A DNA stretch of 64,000 nt from NCBI GenBank assembly GCA_027605045.1, contig JAQFWX010000008.1:744001-808000 (forward strand). Reading direction: 5' to 3'. Position numbers and translations under genes: made by a program. The stretch is from Phallus indusiatus. Taxonomy: Eukaryota > Basidiomycota > Agaricomycetes > Phallales > Phallaceae. This document shows, one piece after another, positions 13,601 to 25,436 of this stretch; the first letter of the stretch is position 1; every line of letters starts with the position of its first letter. Under the pieces are notes generated by a model. It searched no databases, was not told where the DNA came from, and saw nothing but the letters and a program-made list of their open reading frames with translations.

Positions 13601-14266
13601 GCCCCTTGTGCTCAGGGCCAGAGTACCCATCGATTCTGACAATCCTTCTTCTTTCAGAATTGTAGTAGGCAATTCTTCGACGTTCACCGAGGATTCATTG
13701 TCTTCAAGGGGGGTTGCAATGCTCCTGAGGTCGTCGGTGAGAAGAGGATGTGAGTCAGAGTAATGGAGCGTCTGTATAACTTCAAGCGCATTCTCCAATT
13801 GGCGGACGCGCTGAACGAGAGAGTCGACTCTGGAATGCTATGGGAGGTTTTTTTAATGAGTTCCTTTCCAAAATTTCCAAAATGCATATATTACCAGCTG
13901 TTCGGTATTGGCTAGAACATAGCTGGGGTTAATTCGGTATGTCAGCAACCATGTTCGAGAATGAATAAAACTGCGGGCTAACCGGGTGCCTTTTGGAGTA
14001 AGACGCCCATCGGGGCATATCGAGGGACATCTAAAGTATCGTAATGCGAATGAATTGAGAGAAACTGGCACGGCTGAATGAGCCACAAACCCTCTTCTGA
14101 CACAACTGGAGCACGGTTTCTTCTTATCGCATTTCAGCTACGAATGAAGCCCGTAAATTAATTGTTTTCCCGAAAGCAAACGACCAGGAGCACTCACTTT
14201 CAATCGTTTGCACTCCGCACAAGCCTGAGACAGACGCAGCGACTGCTCTGTATACGTTGGTGCCAT
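10658..14266 (-). CDS. Zn2Cys6 transcription factor with fungal regulatory domain
   Basis: Nuclear zinc-cluster transcription factor of the Gal4 class. The N-terminus MAPTYTEQSLRLSQACAECK leads into the six-cysteine cluster, which two introns interrupt: CAECKRLKLKCDKKKPCSSC, then VRRGCPSICPDG after splicing. A coiled-coil linker follows (DSLVQRVRQLENALEVIQ), then a long region in many small exons reading as the fungal-specific regulatory (MHR) domain (for example ELTKLPTEVSQLAYMFPLRQ and IRDNCLPTYPEAWTYFETYW). The C-terminal exon (11383-10658) is Pro/Ser-rich with repeated PPYP and ends in DTVSF. No target pathway can be read from the neighbours. The start is the only ATG that leads directly into the cluster. 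Exon edges in the middle third are not all resolved. Confidence 0.85.
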
Positions 14267-14506
14267 GAAGGATCTTTCAGAGAGAGTCAAAAGTTTAAGA
14301 TTTCCGCTGAACCTCGGCGGGTGAATGGCATCTATGTGCCAGTAGTGACGCGCGTGCGTGACTAATATATACCGGCGAGACACGATGTCGCAAGCGCACG
14401 GCAGCTGCACCGCGAACGGTTCCCGGACTTTGCCGGGACAGTTGAGTCACATCGTCAAATTCGATTCCTTTCCTAAAGGGTGTCACGGGAGTTTACTAGT
14501 ATAAGA

Positions 14507-15466
14507 ATGATGGCAACAACGACGGCAACGCCGCCTCAAAGAACTGGCCAGGTCGTGCTCATCCTCGTCGGTCTAGTTGGATCAGGCAAGGTTCTTCCAT
14601 TTTCTTAATAAGGCTCTTTCTTTTTTTGAATTTACGATCTTCAATTCGTAATCATAGTCAACATTTGCGGAAGCTTTGGAAACTCATTTTCCAATATTTC
14701 GTCGATGCAATCAAGACGATTTGGGCTCGAGGAAAAATGTCGAGGCCGCCGTAGTGACCGCTTTAGATCAAGGTTATTCAGTTTGCGTTGATCGCACCAA
14801 CTTTGATCAAAGGCAAGTACCGGTCTGACAGTTGTCAGTGCGCGATTAATTTGCGGCTCAATCTCAACAGTCAACGCGAACATTTCATAAATATCGCTCA
14901 ATCGTTTCCCGATACCCAGATATGGGGACTCGTTTGTAAGTACGCGCCCGGTGTATTATTGTAGTTGAGCTAATTATTGACAGTTGATACACCATACCAG
15001 GTGTGTGTATGCATATTAAGAATTAATCTCACAGCCACAGATTTTGATTTTGAATAATACCCAAGACATGCATAGATCGCTTGCGAACAAGTAAGTAACG
15101 GCGATCTAAATAAAAATACTCTTTTGAGCTTCTAGCCTGGTAGGAACCGGGCACCCGACCATCACCTCTCCACAACAAGGTCTTCAAATCCTCCAACGCT
15201 TCGCAAGTGACTACCGACCTCCTATCCTTGAAGAAGGCTTCCATCGGTTATACTATATGACTCCTTATCATCCAACCGGTGAATACAGCAAAGAAGACAT
15301 CGCCGCCATTCTGCATAAAATCTCTATATCAGAAGAAAACTCTAATAATCGACGAGCGCAGCGGTTTTTTCGGACGAATGACACTCGCCCTGACGCTCCT
15401 TCTGGGTGGAGTATTTGCAATACGGTTCCTACGTCGTCGCGTGTCCCAATAAATGAATTTCAGTAA
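14507..15466 (+). CDS. P-loop polynucleotide-kinase-like protein (AAA_33 type)
   Basis: Small P-loop kinase related to the kinase part of PNKP and to the kinase domain fused to plant bHLH140. Six exons: 14507-14590, 14658-14812, 14871-14935, 14984-15000, 15066-15090, 15129-15466. Exon 1 ends exactly at the Walker A Lys (LVGLVGSGK, continued by STFAEALETHFP). Then come RRCNQDDLGSRKNVEAAV and the Walker-B-like SVCVDRTNF, and the family blocks INIAQSFPDTQIWGLVF and HPTITSPQQGLQILQRF. Exon 4 is only 17 nt and the second intron appears to be GC-AG. There is no HIT or phosphatase domain, so this is a stand-alone kinase; its substrate is not known. The 240 bp upstream form a divergent promoter with the Zn2Cys6 gene. 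Confidence 0.8.
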
Positions 15467-16576
15467 AGTTGCCAATATCATGACGAGTATTTGAAAAAAA
15501 GGGGGAAATCGTGCACATAATGCGTGCTTATGTCGTCAAACCTTTTCAAGATTATTGACATCCGATTTCTGAAATGAAATGTCACAATTTTTTGGAACGA
15601 CAAAATTATGGATTTGGACCATGGAATTGCGGCGAGACTCGTTAGGTTTGTTTATGACCTACGCATACACGAAATGTTTCCCATTCATTCTTGATGAGTA
15701 TCCAAGGTTTAAAAACTAAATGAAGAGTATCTGAGTCATTCGTTGAAAAAGACGGCGCATCCTTTCTCACTAGACTCTGGCTGCGCGTAAGGTTCGGTGC
15801 TGCGGTCATTTCCTTGGACTTGACGCGGCAACGTTCAAGATGGACGACTCTTGAGAACTCTTACAAGGGATTTTTTTCAAAGCGTCTCAAAAAGGTGGGT
15901 CCTCCTGCCTCAAATCTGTTGAAAGGTGAACGGGATCATAGGCTACAGGGCCTCCACCGCGGGACCCTCGACCATCTGTATCCCATGCACGGTTTTGAAT
16001 AATGTCCGCGTGAGGGTTCCGGCTAGCTTTAATCAGATCATGAGAAAAAAGGTAATCAGCCGTTTAATCTATTGTCGTTTGAAAGCCTGCCGGAAAAATG
16101 TCAAATTGTGAGGGAACATTGTCCTCATGTGCGACTGAATGGCTGGCAACCGAGTGTCAAACACAAAATTTGATGTTGAAGGTATGAGAATGATTGCAGA
16201 AGAAGATTGTCATTATACATACGGACCATTGTGACCTTGGCTACGAAGACTTGAGTATGGTCGTCGGGAAATAGGTGATGTGCGTAGGTCCGCTCTACGA
16301 TAGCTAGACGACCAGCCTCGGAACCAGCCCTTGTTCATAAAGAAACATGAATGTAAGAAAAAGAGGAGAAAGGGAGTTAGAAAAACGGGCTCAAACTAGA
16401 GCTAATAAACATGCGTGAGCTTACAGTGAAATTATGATGGCTATTAATTTAATCGTAAACTACGAATACATCATGATTATTATTATTGAATTTATCTTAG
16501 CTTTCACAATTTTCAGCCTGAGCTTAGGATTTTCCTTTACTAGTTAAGAGGATGTCACCAAACAAAAACGCTGAAC
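15467..16576. other. 1.1-kb intergenic region, no gene seen
   Basis: Only short ORFs without coding character occur here, and no tRNA-like or snRNA-like structure was noticed. It separates the convergent P-loop kinase and HNH genes. Confidence 0.4.
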
Positions 16577-17568
16577 TCAAGACGTGATTTGTTGAGATCC
16601 GACTAAAGCAGCATATTTCTGAATGTTCTCTTCCGCTGTGCCGGCCCAGCTGGTGCCCTCTATCTCGCAAGCCCTCCAAGACGGCATGGCACGCGTTGCA
16701 GCAAGGATATCAGCAATGACCCCATCATTCAGCGCAGCTGTGTGACCAGAAAGGATTTCGTCGCCATTCTGTGCGTTCGTTAGAGGCTGAGGCGGCGCTT
16801 CACCGGAATCGCCCTTGTCGTCTCCAGGGGGACTCTCGCGAATAAAAGAACTGGAGATGTTGTCAAATATACCGTCTGATAGTATCCAATCTTGCCAAAG
16901 GGGATTATCAGACGCGTCCGGAGCAATAGGTTGAAAGGGGTGGTATCCGCGAACACGCATTTCGTGGATAATAAAAAGGGATGGGAATGGCGCATAACGA
17001 TCGCTAACGTCGAGAGCGATAGCTTTATTATGGTACTTCTGCAGTGACGGGCTTCCTGAATAGTTAACAAATATAAATTTGCGAGTCTGCCCAGTGTTAC
17101 AAATACTTTTAGCAGTGTATAAGCAAAGCTCTTAGGACTCACAGTTGGAGAGAAACGAATGAAAAAATCGTAGGCATCAAAATTGAGACGATGAGTTGCA
17201 CACAAAAGGAGACCGTCACGCGGTTCGTGTTGGGGGTGGTCTTTTGCTTGTTGTGGGATCCAATTTCGCTGCTTGAGCATTGTCCACTTTGTTCTAGTGT
17301 CAGCTTAAGGATAGAGTTATCTTTGGGCTTATCAACTTACAACATGTGGCTCTGATACTCTAATGATATGACAGTGTTTAAGGGAAGAGGGAGTTGAATT
17401 TCCACAAATGATACATCGAGGTAATCCAGAAAACACGTCCCGTTGATTAATTCCAGCTTCAAAAGCGGCGGTTACTGATGAAAATGATGTATCGCGTTCT
17501 TCCCAACTGTACCCAGCGGGTGGGCCATCTATTGGAAGGGGAAGCGGGAAGGCGGGGAGAGGGGGCAT
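16577..17568 (-). CDS. HNH nuclease-domain protein, fungal type
   Basis: Three exons encode a protein with the HNH domain common in basidiomycete genomes. Seen: RCIICGNSTPSSLKHCHIIR (paired Cys, then the CHII catalytic-strand pattern), then WTMLKQRNWIPQQAKDHP, EPRDGLLLCATHRLNFDAYD and FFIRFSPT, then SLQKYHNKAIALDVSDRYAP and FIIHEMRVRGYHPF. This is the order of HNH_2-like proteins, where the His of CHI and the Cys/His of LCATH form the metal site. The C-terminal tail is acidic and unstructured. Start 17568 gives MPPLPAFPLPLP; an in-frame ATG at 17640 is the alternative. Whether it still cuts DNA is not known. A decayed copy follows upstream. Confidence 0.75.
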
Positions 17569-17975
17569 GGTAGCGGTTTTAAGTTGTTGCAGACCGAAAT
17601 CAGTCACAATATCATTCAATGCTAATAATTTGCGCTGCAATCATCTACCAACTGTGTTACGGTTAGGAGAAGTAGACCGAAAGAAAAGTGCCAGGATACT
17701 TAAACATGTAAAAGACAAGTTGCGAGCGCCAAAATTCATGTCGATTTTCATTCATGTGCGAAGTTAAGACGGTTTGACTGTTACAAACGGGCATAGTACT
17801 TATTTACTACCAAAAAATTGGGCTGTAATTTTATTTTCAACATGGACTTAAATCACTCCGATGCATGTTAAAAAACAAGCATTCTTATCCCAAATTTTGC
17901 AATAGAGATTAACATGTATTTGTTAGTAAATCAGCATACCCGTTTCCCTCAAATATAACGTCGGCCGGCGCCCTT

Positions 17976-19500
17976 TCTCTCACACTTCACGACGGCATGG
18001 CACGCGGTGCAGCAAGACATTCTAGCAGCGACAATTTTTGTGGAGAAACGGCGGACTTTTGAGACTAGCAAAAGAATCTTCCTCAGCGTATAGAAACAAT
18101 TTATGTATTAATAGCAAACCTAGCAAAAGAATCTCTACAATAAATGAGTAAAGTAATAGAACATTTAATTAATAGGACTTACTCCTCAGCGTATAGAAAC
18201 AACTGAGGAGAACTCAAGAATCGATACTAAAGGCTTAGAAGAAAAGGGAATCGCATTGCCTTTAGCGAATGCTTGTGGGTCAATGTGAATCAAACTCTTA
18301 ACAATCTTGTTCAATACGGCTGTGACCAGAAAATGATTCGCCGCCATTCTGCGCGCTCGTGATCCCCCAAACAATTTTCCTCGTCGTTTGAGGGAACAAG
18401 TATACAAAAATTTAGTCCCCTCAGTCAGGGAAGGCCGTGACGTACGGGAGAAAGTAGTAAACCCGGCTATAAACCCTTTGATAACAATCTAATTCGGCCT
18501 TGTAAGGTTTTTTGTTGCGACGTCAGCTGACGCGGCTCAGTTCATTGGAGTCGCCCCCCGTTGTGAGAAATGGGATGTCATTGAATAAAAGAGTTGCTGA
18601 ATACGCCGTCTGATGAGATTCAGGCTTGCCAGGGTGGGGTGTCAAATGCGCAATAGGTCAAAATGGGTGGTATCCATGAACACGCATTTCGTGTATGATG
18701 AAGAGGAGGGGGAACGGGGTAACGTTGAGCCTGATCAGTGTTAGAAATACCTTAAGCGGTGTAGGCAATGCTCTTAAGACTCACAAGTTGGAGAGAAACG
18801 AATGAAAAAGTCCGAGTCATTTGTATCAAAGCTGAGGTGATGGGTTCAATCCACACATGATTCCTAGACTGTTTTTAAAAGTAGCGGTTACTGATAATAA
18901 TAAGACTCACAGTTGAAAGTTTTAAGAAACGTTTGAAAAAGTCATACGTGTTGAGATTGAGATGGTGCGTTCGACACATAAGCTTGACGAGACCCGGATT
19001 TCGCGGTTTATAATGAGGATAAAACTTCCGTTAACGTTCTTGTTGTGGAATTCAGTTTCGTTGCCTTGAGCATTTGTCCACTTTGTATGAAGGTCGGGTG
19101 AGGAAAAGGGTCAGCTTGAAGAGAGGGTAAAATTTGAGAAGAAGGTCATAATTTTGTTTTAACAACTTACAACCTGGAGTAACTCTGAAAATCTAGCACT
19201 CTAACCGTATGACGGTGTTCTAGACCGAGAGGAAATTGAATCTCCACATATGTATGATGCATTGAGGTAATCCAGTTAATTCGTTCTTTCAAGCAAGGTT
19301 ACCGATGTAAAGTGATGTATCCCGTTCTTCCCAATTGTACACAGCGGGCTAAATAGGCCATCTACTAGGAGGGAGGGGACATGGTGGCGGTCTGGTACAG
19401 AGTTGCAAGACACTGATTGAAATCCGTCACAATATCGTTCAATTTTTATAAGTGCCAACCGTTGGTGTTACGGAGGAGGTAGAACGCAAGAAAAATTGTC
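17976..19500 (-). pseudogene. decayed tandem copy of the HNH gene
   Basis: Blocks of the HNH gene recur here in the same order and strand but with no usable frame. Examples: 17993-18019 (GGCATGGCACGCGGTGCAGC, compare 16683 on), about 18318-18358 (compare 16738 on), about 18605-18720 including GAACACGCATTTCGTG (compare 16950 on), about 18960-19090 (compare 17180-17290), and about 19380-19440 (compare 17560-17620). Frameshifts, insertions and deletions are many. The segment carrying GGAGAGAAACGAATGAAAAA occurs twice inside this copy, at about 18790 and, more diverged, about 18910. It is a dead duplicate. Confidence 0.75.
18081..18202. repeat. short direct repeats in the HNH pseudogene
   Basis: CCTCAGCGTATAGAAACAA occurs at 18081-18099 and again at 18184-18202, exact over 19 bp. 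TAGCAAAAGAATCT occurs at 18066-18079 and 18121-18134. These lie in sequence absent from the intact copy, so they mark an insertion or local duplication. Confidence 0.7.
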
Positions 19501-19777
19501 AAGGTAATTTTGTAACAGGTTTCGGTAGCGCCCTCAATTCATGTTTATCTGCCAAGTGCAGTGACAGACTCTAGTACGTCGGATCTGCTAAAAGTTTGGA
19601 TTGTGATTTTATTATCAGTGTTCATTCCACATAACTCTAAACATTCTTATTCACACTTTACAAGAGAAATTAACATGTATTTGTAAAAAAAAAGCAGCAT
19701 ACATGACACCAAGACGACGTAGTTAGCAACGACTAGTAGTCAAGATGAGACCCGTTTCCCCCGAATATAACGTTCCG

Positions 19778-20378
19778 CTATTAGCACATGGCGTCATGCG
19801 ATAGGACAAGGTAGTTTGAGATAATTTAGCCAGAAAAAGGAAAGAAAAGAACTGAAGGGAATGAAAAAGGGTCGATAGGCTAGATACGAAAAAGAGAGTA
19901 AACGAAGAGAGTATATCTTATAGCATGATAGATTTTGAAATCGAGACACAGGAAGAAAAGGTAAGACGACTGGATAAAGGAAGAGATAGAGAAAGAGAAT
20001 GCTGGAGATAGGATATAATTGTGATACTAGTACAGTAAGATATGAAGCATTCGGATGGGAGAGGAAGTATTTTGAGACCAGATCATGAGCGTACAGAGGG
20101 AAGGGTCGGGAGCATCTCGAGAGTCTCGGAATTTGGAGAAAATAGAGCAGGTAACAGGAGACAGAAAATCGTCCAAGAAACAAGATAACGAGAGATGCAC
20201 ATTACACAAGAGAGAAACTGATGTTGTCACATACATATACAAGTTGAGCCGCGGCTGGCCGGTTGGTCATGAGTTCGAGGGCTGAAACATAAATAGCAAT
20301 GCAAGAGGAGGATCTGGTTTTTTTTTTCAAGAGGAGAGATGTTGTCGAGACAAGAAGCACGGGTGCAGTGATTTTTGT
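19778..20378. other. purine-rich intergenic region
   Basis: The plus strand is strongly GA-rich from about 19800 to 20020 and again near 20100-20200. The long ORF on the opposite strand (20183-19794) is a by-product of this skew: it is Leu/Ser/Phe/Tyr-rich and has no family resemblance. No gene is called. Confidence 0.5.
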
Positions 20379-23203
20379 TTATAAATTCAAGGGCGGCACA
20401 ACCGCGGGTAACGAAGAAAACGCAGAAAATGCCGCAGAAGCAGTAGACGTAGCAGCCGCCTCAGCCTGAGCTCTCGCTTTAGCCATCTGAATCCGCTTTT
20501 TCTTCTCTTTCCGTTTTTGTTTATGAGACTTTGCACCACCACTAACACCATTACCACTACCACCAGTATGATTCTCAGACGTAGCATCTTGGAAAAACTC
20601 CTCCATAGAGCCAGCCAATTTTTCGCCAGCACGAACAGGGAATATAACCGGAGAAACAGCGACACTTCCCGGAGTCTGCGTTTCAGGAGGTTTATCACGA
20701 AGCCAGAGAGGTACACTCCCGGGACTTCTCCTGTAGACGTGTCCTCCCGTTGAACCATACGACACTCCATCGCTCGGTGGTGCGACGATGGTTAACATTC
20801 CGAGGTCCGTGGTACGACTTCGACGGAATGTGCTGACGGGTACGCGATCCCATCTTGTCAAACTGCGAAGGTGAGTATCGAGAGTTGTAACCGTGGTGAA
20901 AGCCGAATCGTCAGAGTCAAGGAATGAAGCGTCCAGAACATCGTCCAGCCCAATTGACGTAGGTAATGGAAGTTCTGGTGAAGATTGTACGACCGGATTG
21001 TCTGTTTCTGCGGCCGTCGACGTTCGAGAGTCGCTTGGGAGAGAAGCTTGGCGTGTACGTTTCAATGGATGTGGAATGTCATTCTATGAAAACAGTTCGA
21101 TCATATTGAAAGGAAAAAAGTATTACATGGACTTACCCCAACCATAATTCTTTTCCTCTCTCTTCCCCTTCCAACCCGTCTAGTACGAGGAAAAGGTGAT
21201 AAAGGAGAAGACACCGTTCCATCAATAATCGCCCGTCGTTGTGGATCACCCGAGACAGTAACAAAACTGCCCATACGAGGCTGACGACTCTGATGTGACG
21301 ATGCCGATGCCGACGTACCCGGAACAGAAGGAGCATCGACAGACACAGACCGACTCCGTTGCGACCTAACCGAAGACGACTCAGAATACACCTTACCAGC
21401 AAGAATATCAGCCGGTTTTGGGGAATTGAAATTAATCGGAGCAGGCGCATGATATTTTGGGCGTTTAGATTGCACGATGGGACTCAATGTCGATAGTGGA
21501 TCTATAGATGCGATGGGAGGAGTAGGGAACCGAAGAGGTAATGCGACAACATGCGGCGTCTCCTGATCAAGAACGTCATCCGTCGTCTCACCGTCATCCG
21601 AAGTTAATTCCTCCTCTTCATCTTCTTCCTCTTCTTCTTGGTCGTTCTCAGCGCTCGGGAGAGATGATCCTGTAGCAACTTGCACCTCCATGGCATCACG
21701 AATGCTGCGTTGCCTTTGAGCAGCGCTAACCTCGAAATGGACGTCGAGGACCCCTTGGCCGTCTCTAAGACCGTTCGTGAACACTAACCGGCCATCCCAA
21801 TCCTCCGTTACAACAAGTGGACAACCTGCATCCAAAGAAGGTAACAGTAGACCCGCCGCAACAGCTTCTCTCATAGAAATGGAGCTTAAATCCGAGTTGT
21901 CCGTTTCATCACCCGAATCCTCATCTTCTATATCGGCGTCAGAACCTAAGCCAGACGAATCGTCTGTTAAAGTAGCAAAAAACAATTCAGCATCGAAGTC
22001 TTCATCATCGGATATTCTCCACCCGGTAACAAGACCCCGACCGTATTCTATGTCCGGATCGTCCTCCTCGTCAGCTTCACCTTCCTCCTCTTCTTCTTCA
22101 TCAATATCCATTTCACTTCCACTTTCGGAAGTAGAATCTGTGCCGGAGTCGTCTGAACCGACACTTCTTTTTCTGGGGCGAATTTCCCAGTTATTGCTAT
22201 TTTTGAGGTGATCCCATTTTCGTTTATCCATATGCCATGAATCATCTGTTTTGAAAAGCTCATATCTGACTTTGGCTCGTTCCACTTCCGAGATGATGAG
22301 CTCCTCTTCCTCGGGTCTAATGGACGAGTCTGAGTCGAAAGAATCTGCAATGCTGGTTGTAATATCATCCTCATCATCATTATCTGAAGTGCCAGATATG
22401 GCGCTGACAAACGTTGGCAATTGTACTTTTCCCGTGTCATCGGAATCTATCACCATGGTAGATATAAACACCTCGTGTTCCGAATAATGATCATCAGAAT
22501 CATCAGAGACGGGTCGTTTGCCTTTACGACGAGATGTCGGAGAGAGCCAAGCAGCAGCATCTTTATTATATTTCTTCGAGCGCGGGGTGTAGCTTAATTT
22601 TCTTTTAGGAGCAGCAGCGGCGGCGGAAGAAGACTGGCGACGAGCTGCCGATGGGTGAGTGGATTTCTTTTTCGGTTTCTTAATATCCTTTTGTTTTGGG
22701 TGAGGAGCAGGACGGGTCTCGAGGTCGGATTCCGGAGTCAGCGGGCTCGAGTCTCGAAGAATGTAAGATGTCGACGTCGACGCAACAGGTTCTATACCTG
22801 CTGGACCTTTAATCGTCGTCGATGGTTTCTGGGGATGATGTACCAAAACGTAATGGCTCGAGGTGTGTATTCCATCGGCGGTCACGGAGCCTCCGGTCGT
22901 CTGTTTTTGTTTTGGGAGTTTTGTACGCCCACGTTTGATTGTTGAGGATGAGGCTTGAGCATTTGTGGGATTGTGGAATATAGCGCGGGGAGGGAGTTTT
23001 ATTTTGAGAGGCCCGGGGGTCGGAGTCGGGACAGCAGGAATGGGAGCGGGTGGTATTCGAGCCTGTTGAGATGAGTTGGATAGGACAGTTGAGTTGTTTT
23101 TGCAGGTGCATTCGCTCTCGCAGACCGGACAGATGTCGTCTTCGTCTTCGTTTTGTATGGGATTTGTGGAAGACATTACGGTATAGGAATGAGAAGACGG
23201 CAT
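20379..23203 (-). CDS. large acidic nuclear-type protein, unknown function
   Basis: Two exons (23203 to about 21137, about 21075 to 20379) separated by a clean short intron; the joint reads MVGNDIPHPLKRTRQ. The protein is about 920 residues. Near the N-terminus is a compact cysteine cluster, DICPVCESECTC, which could bind zinc. After that it is mostly disordered with basic Ser/Pro/Lys stretches and several acidic blocks. A more ordered stretch holds SEVERAKVRYELFKTDDSWH and MDKRKWDHLKNSNNWEIRP. The C-terminal end has a strongly basic run (SHKQKRKEKKKRIQMAKARA) likely to act as a nuclear signal. Composition suggests a chromatin or transcription co-factor. I do not recognise the family; the second ATG (about 23176) is a possible start. 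Confidence 0.65.
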
Positions 23204-24285
23204 TGATGAAGATGAAGATTTTGGCAGAGCTAAGAAGGAAAAAAAATTGAAAAATTATTAACAGACAGGAACAGCAGAAAGAGAAGGATGAACGGCCGGG
23301 ACAAGCATGAATAATTAGTCTGAGGTCAAGGCAACCAGAAAAAAAAAAGTAAAATAGGCGATGTATTATCACAGGGGTCCCGTAGAGAGACTAGGAAAGT
23401 GAAAAAAAAAATTGAAGTTTTTTAGACGCACAATTTTGGATATTTTTTGGCATGATCTGCTAGCAGAAAAGTACATTTAGCAAGGGTTGGAGAAAGTGGT
23501 TGTTCCAGACTGGAAGAGATGGGTGAAGGTGGTAAGGGAAAGGAAAGGAAAAGCCTTTGCACAGGCCCGCCGCGAGTTCAAAAAATTCCTGATTCAAAAT
23601 TGGCCGTGCGAAATTTCAGCCGGCTTAATGAGATCCGCAAAATTCCGCCCGCTCGACAAAAGTCTTGAATTAGCTCAGAAATCGGATTTGATGATGTACA
23701 AACAAGAGATCCAAATTACTAAATTACTAGAGGATATTCTTGTTTAAAGTTGCGACAGTCTGTAATGTATTGAACAGCCTCAGCGGTGTCGCGTGTAGTT
23801 CTACGTACGTAATGTCAGGCCCAGCCTGAGCGCTGATTGATTTCTCTCTGGTCCACGGCCCTGCAAACAGGGGATCGAGTGGCAATATGCCAAATAGGTG
23901 AATATCGACCGCGCACTGATTCGATTGGTGAGCTGTAATTCTCAGGCATGTGGCAGGAGCTGGCACGCTCTGACTTGTCCTCAGGGGTGCACGAGACCAA
24001 CTTTTACCTAATTATGTATATATACTCCAAAAGGCTCCAATATGAGCGCTATGCAGTCGGTACTTCACTACAGAAATAGGTTAATAATGAAATTTCATGA
24101 AAGAACACCCAGGTTTCTCTGTGGCGAATTCAAATTCAGTTTTTGCAATTCAAGTACAATTTCGCCAGGGTGCCAGACTTCCATACACATATACAGACAT
24201 ATACATACATATATACATACACGTTCTCATTGGACAAAATTCAAAATGCGACTTTTCTTCACATCATAAATGATACAGTTTCCCT
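23204..24285. other. 1.1-kb intergenic region with a simple repeat
   Basis: No convincing gene. The ORF at 23487-23747 (86 codons) lacks family features. A CATA-rich simple repeat lies at about 24180-24225. The region separates the acidic-protein gene's 5' end from the GST gene's 3' end. Confidence 0.4.
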
Positions 24286-25436
24286 TTAGGGAATAATTCT
24301 GCCAGCGCGAGTAGCCTTGGCCGCTTCACTCTGTGCCTCGTTACGTAGGTATCGTCCATAAATTTCTTCATAATGTACCAAATCAGACGTCGTCTTTTTG
24401 AATACATCCAATTGAAGAACGTGTGCAGCCCATGCTAGACGTGCATACAACATTTGAGCAACCCTAACACGGAACAAAAATATATATAGGGGAAAACCTT
24501 ACCTTGGAACCTTGGTGACGTCTGAGATATGGAAAACCCGCGGTTTTGTTCAAGTATATAGAACCTTCCTACCCAAGGAATTAGAGTTAAATCTGCCAAT
24601 GTAATGTCGGGACCGGCGAAAAAGGGACCGTTGGAGCCGATGAAACGACTAGCGAAGTCATTCAGACCCTTGTAAAGATCTTCGAAAAGGAATTAATGTT
24701 TGTTTCCTCAATAATTCTATAACATACATACCTTGCAAGGCAGCTTGTTGTCCCGGTTCATCCTGTGTTTGCAGTACTCTCATGAACGGAGGAACCACTG
24801 TTTTCGAAAGATGATCGATGGCGATTCTAATTTGAGCACGATCGTATGGGTCCTTTGGAAGCAGGGGCTTCGTATCCGGAAATGCTGTACAGAATATTCA
24901 CACATACACTTTTGCGGATCATAATCCAAACAAGCTTACCATCTTCGAGGAATTCGTTGATGATGAGTGACTCGTGGATAGGACGTCCTTTATAAGCGAG
25001 CGCTGGTACAAGGCCCTTTGGAGATAACTTGAGAAACTCCTTGTCCTGTGAAATTAGAGTTAGTGATTACGATTCGGAAGATGCTAGTACATAGTTAGGG
25101 TTGATGCTCAACCTTGTGATAGGGGTTCTCTTCCTTATATTCTAGAGCAAGAACAGGGGAGATATCACATTCTTGAATCTGTCATCTAACTTTAGCCGTT
25201 TTTGACTCACGATAGGGAATTCCCTTAATCTCCAAAGCCATCCATGTCCTTTGCACATATGGACAGAACCAGCCTGTCAGCAAACAATACTCTTAAACAT
25301 TCCCAATACCAGCATACAAGGCTCTGGACACACCTGCATAAAACACTACATCTTGCGGAGATTGATGCTGCTCTACCGTCTTCAAAGCCTTTCCGGTAGC
25401 ACTAGGATAAATATTTGCATCTGGAATTCTAGACAT
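24286..25436 (-). CDS. glutathione S-transferase, omega-like
   Basis: Cytosolic thiol transferase. The N-terminal thioredoxin fold starts at DVVFYAGWFCPYVQRTWMAL; the Cys in CPY is the catalytic position of omega-class GSTs, which perform glutathione-dependent thiol exchange rather than Ser/Tyr-type conjugation. It continues with KGLVPALAYKGRPIHESLII, whose VPAL and ES residues contact glutathione. The helical C-terminal domain includes FFAGPDITLADLTLIPWVGR, the usual N-cap/hydrophobic-staple region. It ends in ATRAGRIIP. At least six short introns break the gene. The start at 25436 gives MSRIPDANIYPSATGKA, a short lead before the fold. Substrate not predictable. Confidence 0.85.

Larger units (their letters stand above)
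16577..19777. repeat. tandem duplication, two units of about 1.4 and 1.8 kb
   Basis: Unit 1 (about 16577-17975) is the live HNH gene with its upstream region; unit 2 (about 17976-19777) is the dead copy with its own upstream region. The upstream parts also match: AGATTAACATGTATTTG at about 17906 against AAATTAACATGTATTTG at about 19667, and CCCGTTTCCCTCAAATATAA at 17939 against CCCGTTTCCCCCGAATATAA at about 19750. The duplicated block therefore included the promoter. Confidence 0.7.

Noticed and set aside
19794..20183. 129-codon minus-strand ORF
   Set aside because: Arises from a purine-rich plus strand; the product is only Leu/Ser/Phe/Tyr-rich with no family pattern.
23487..23747. 86-codon plus ORF as a gene
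   Set aside because: No conserved pattern, no introns, no paralogue and no neighbour context.
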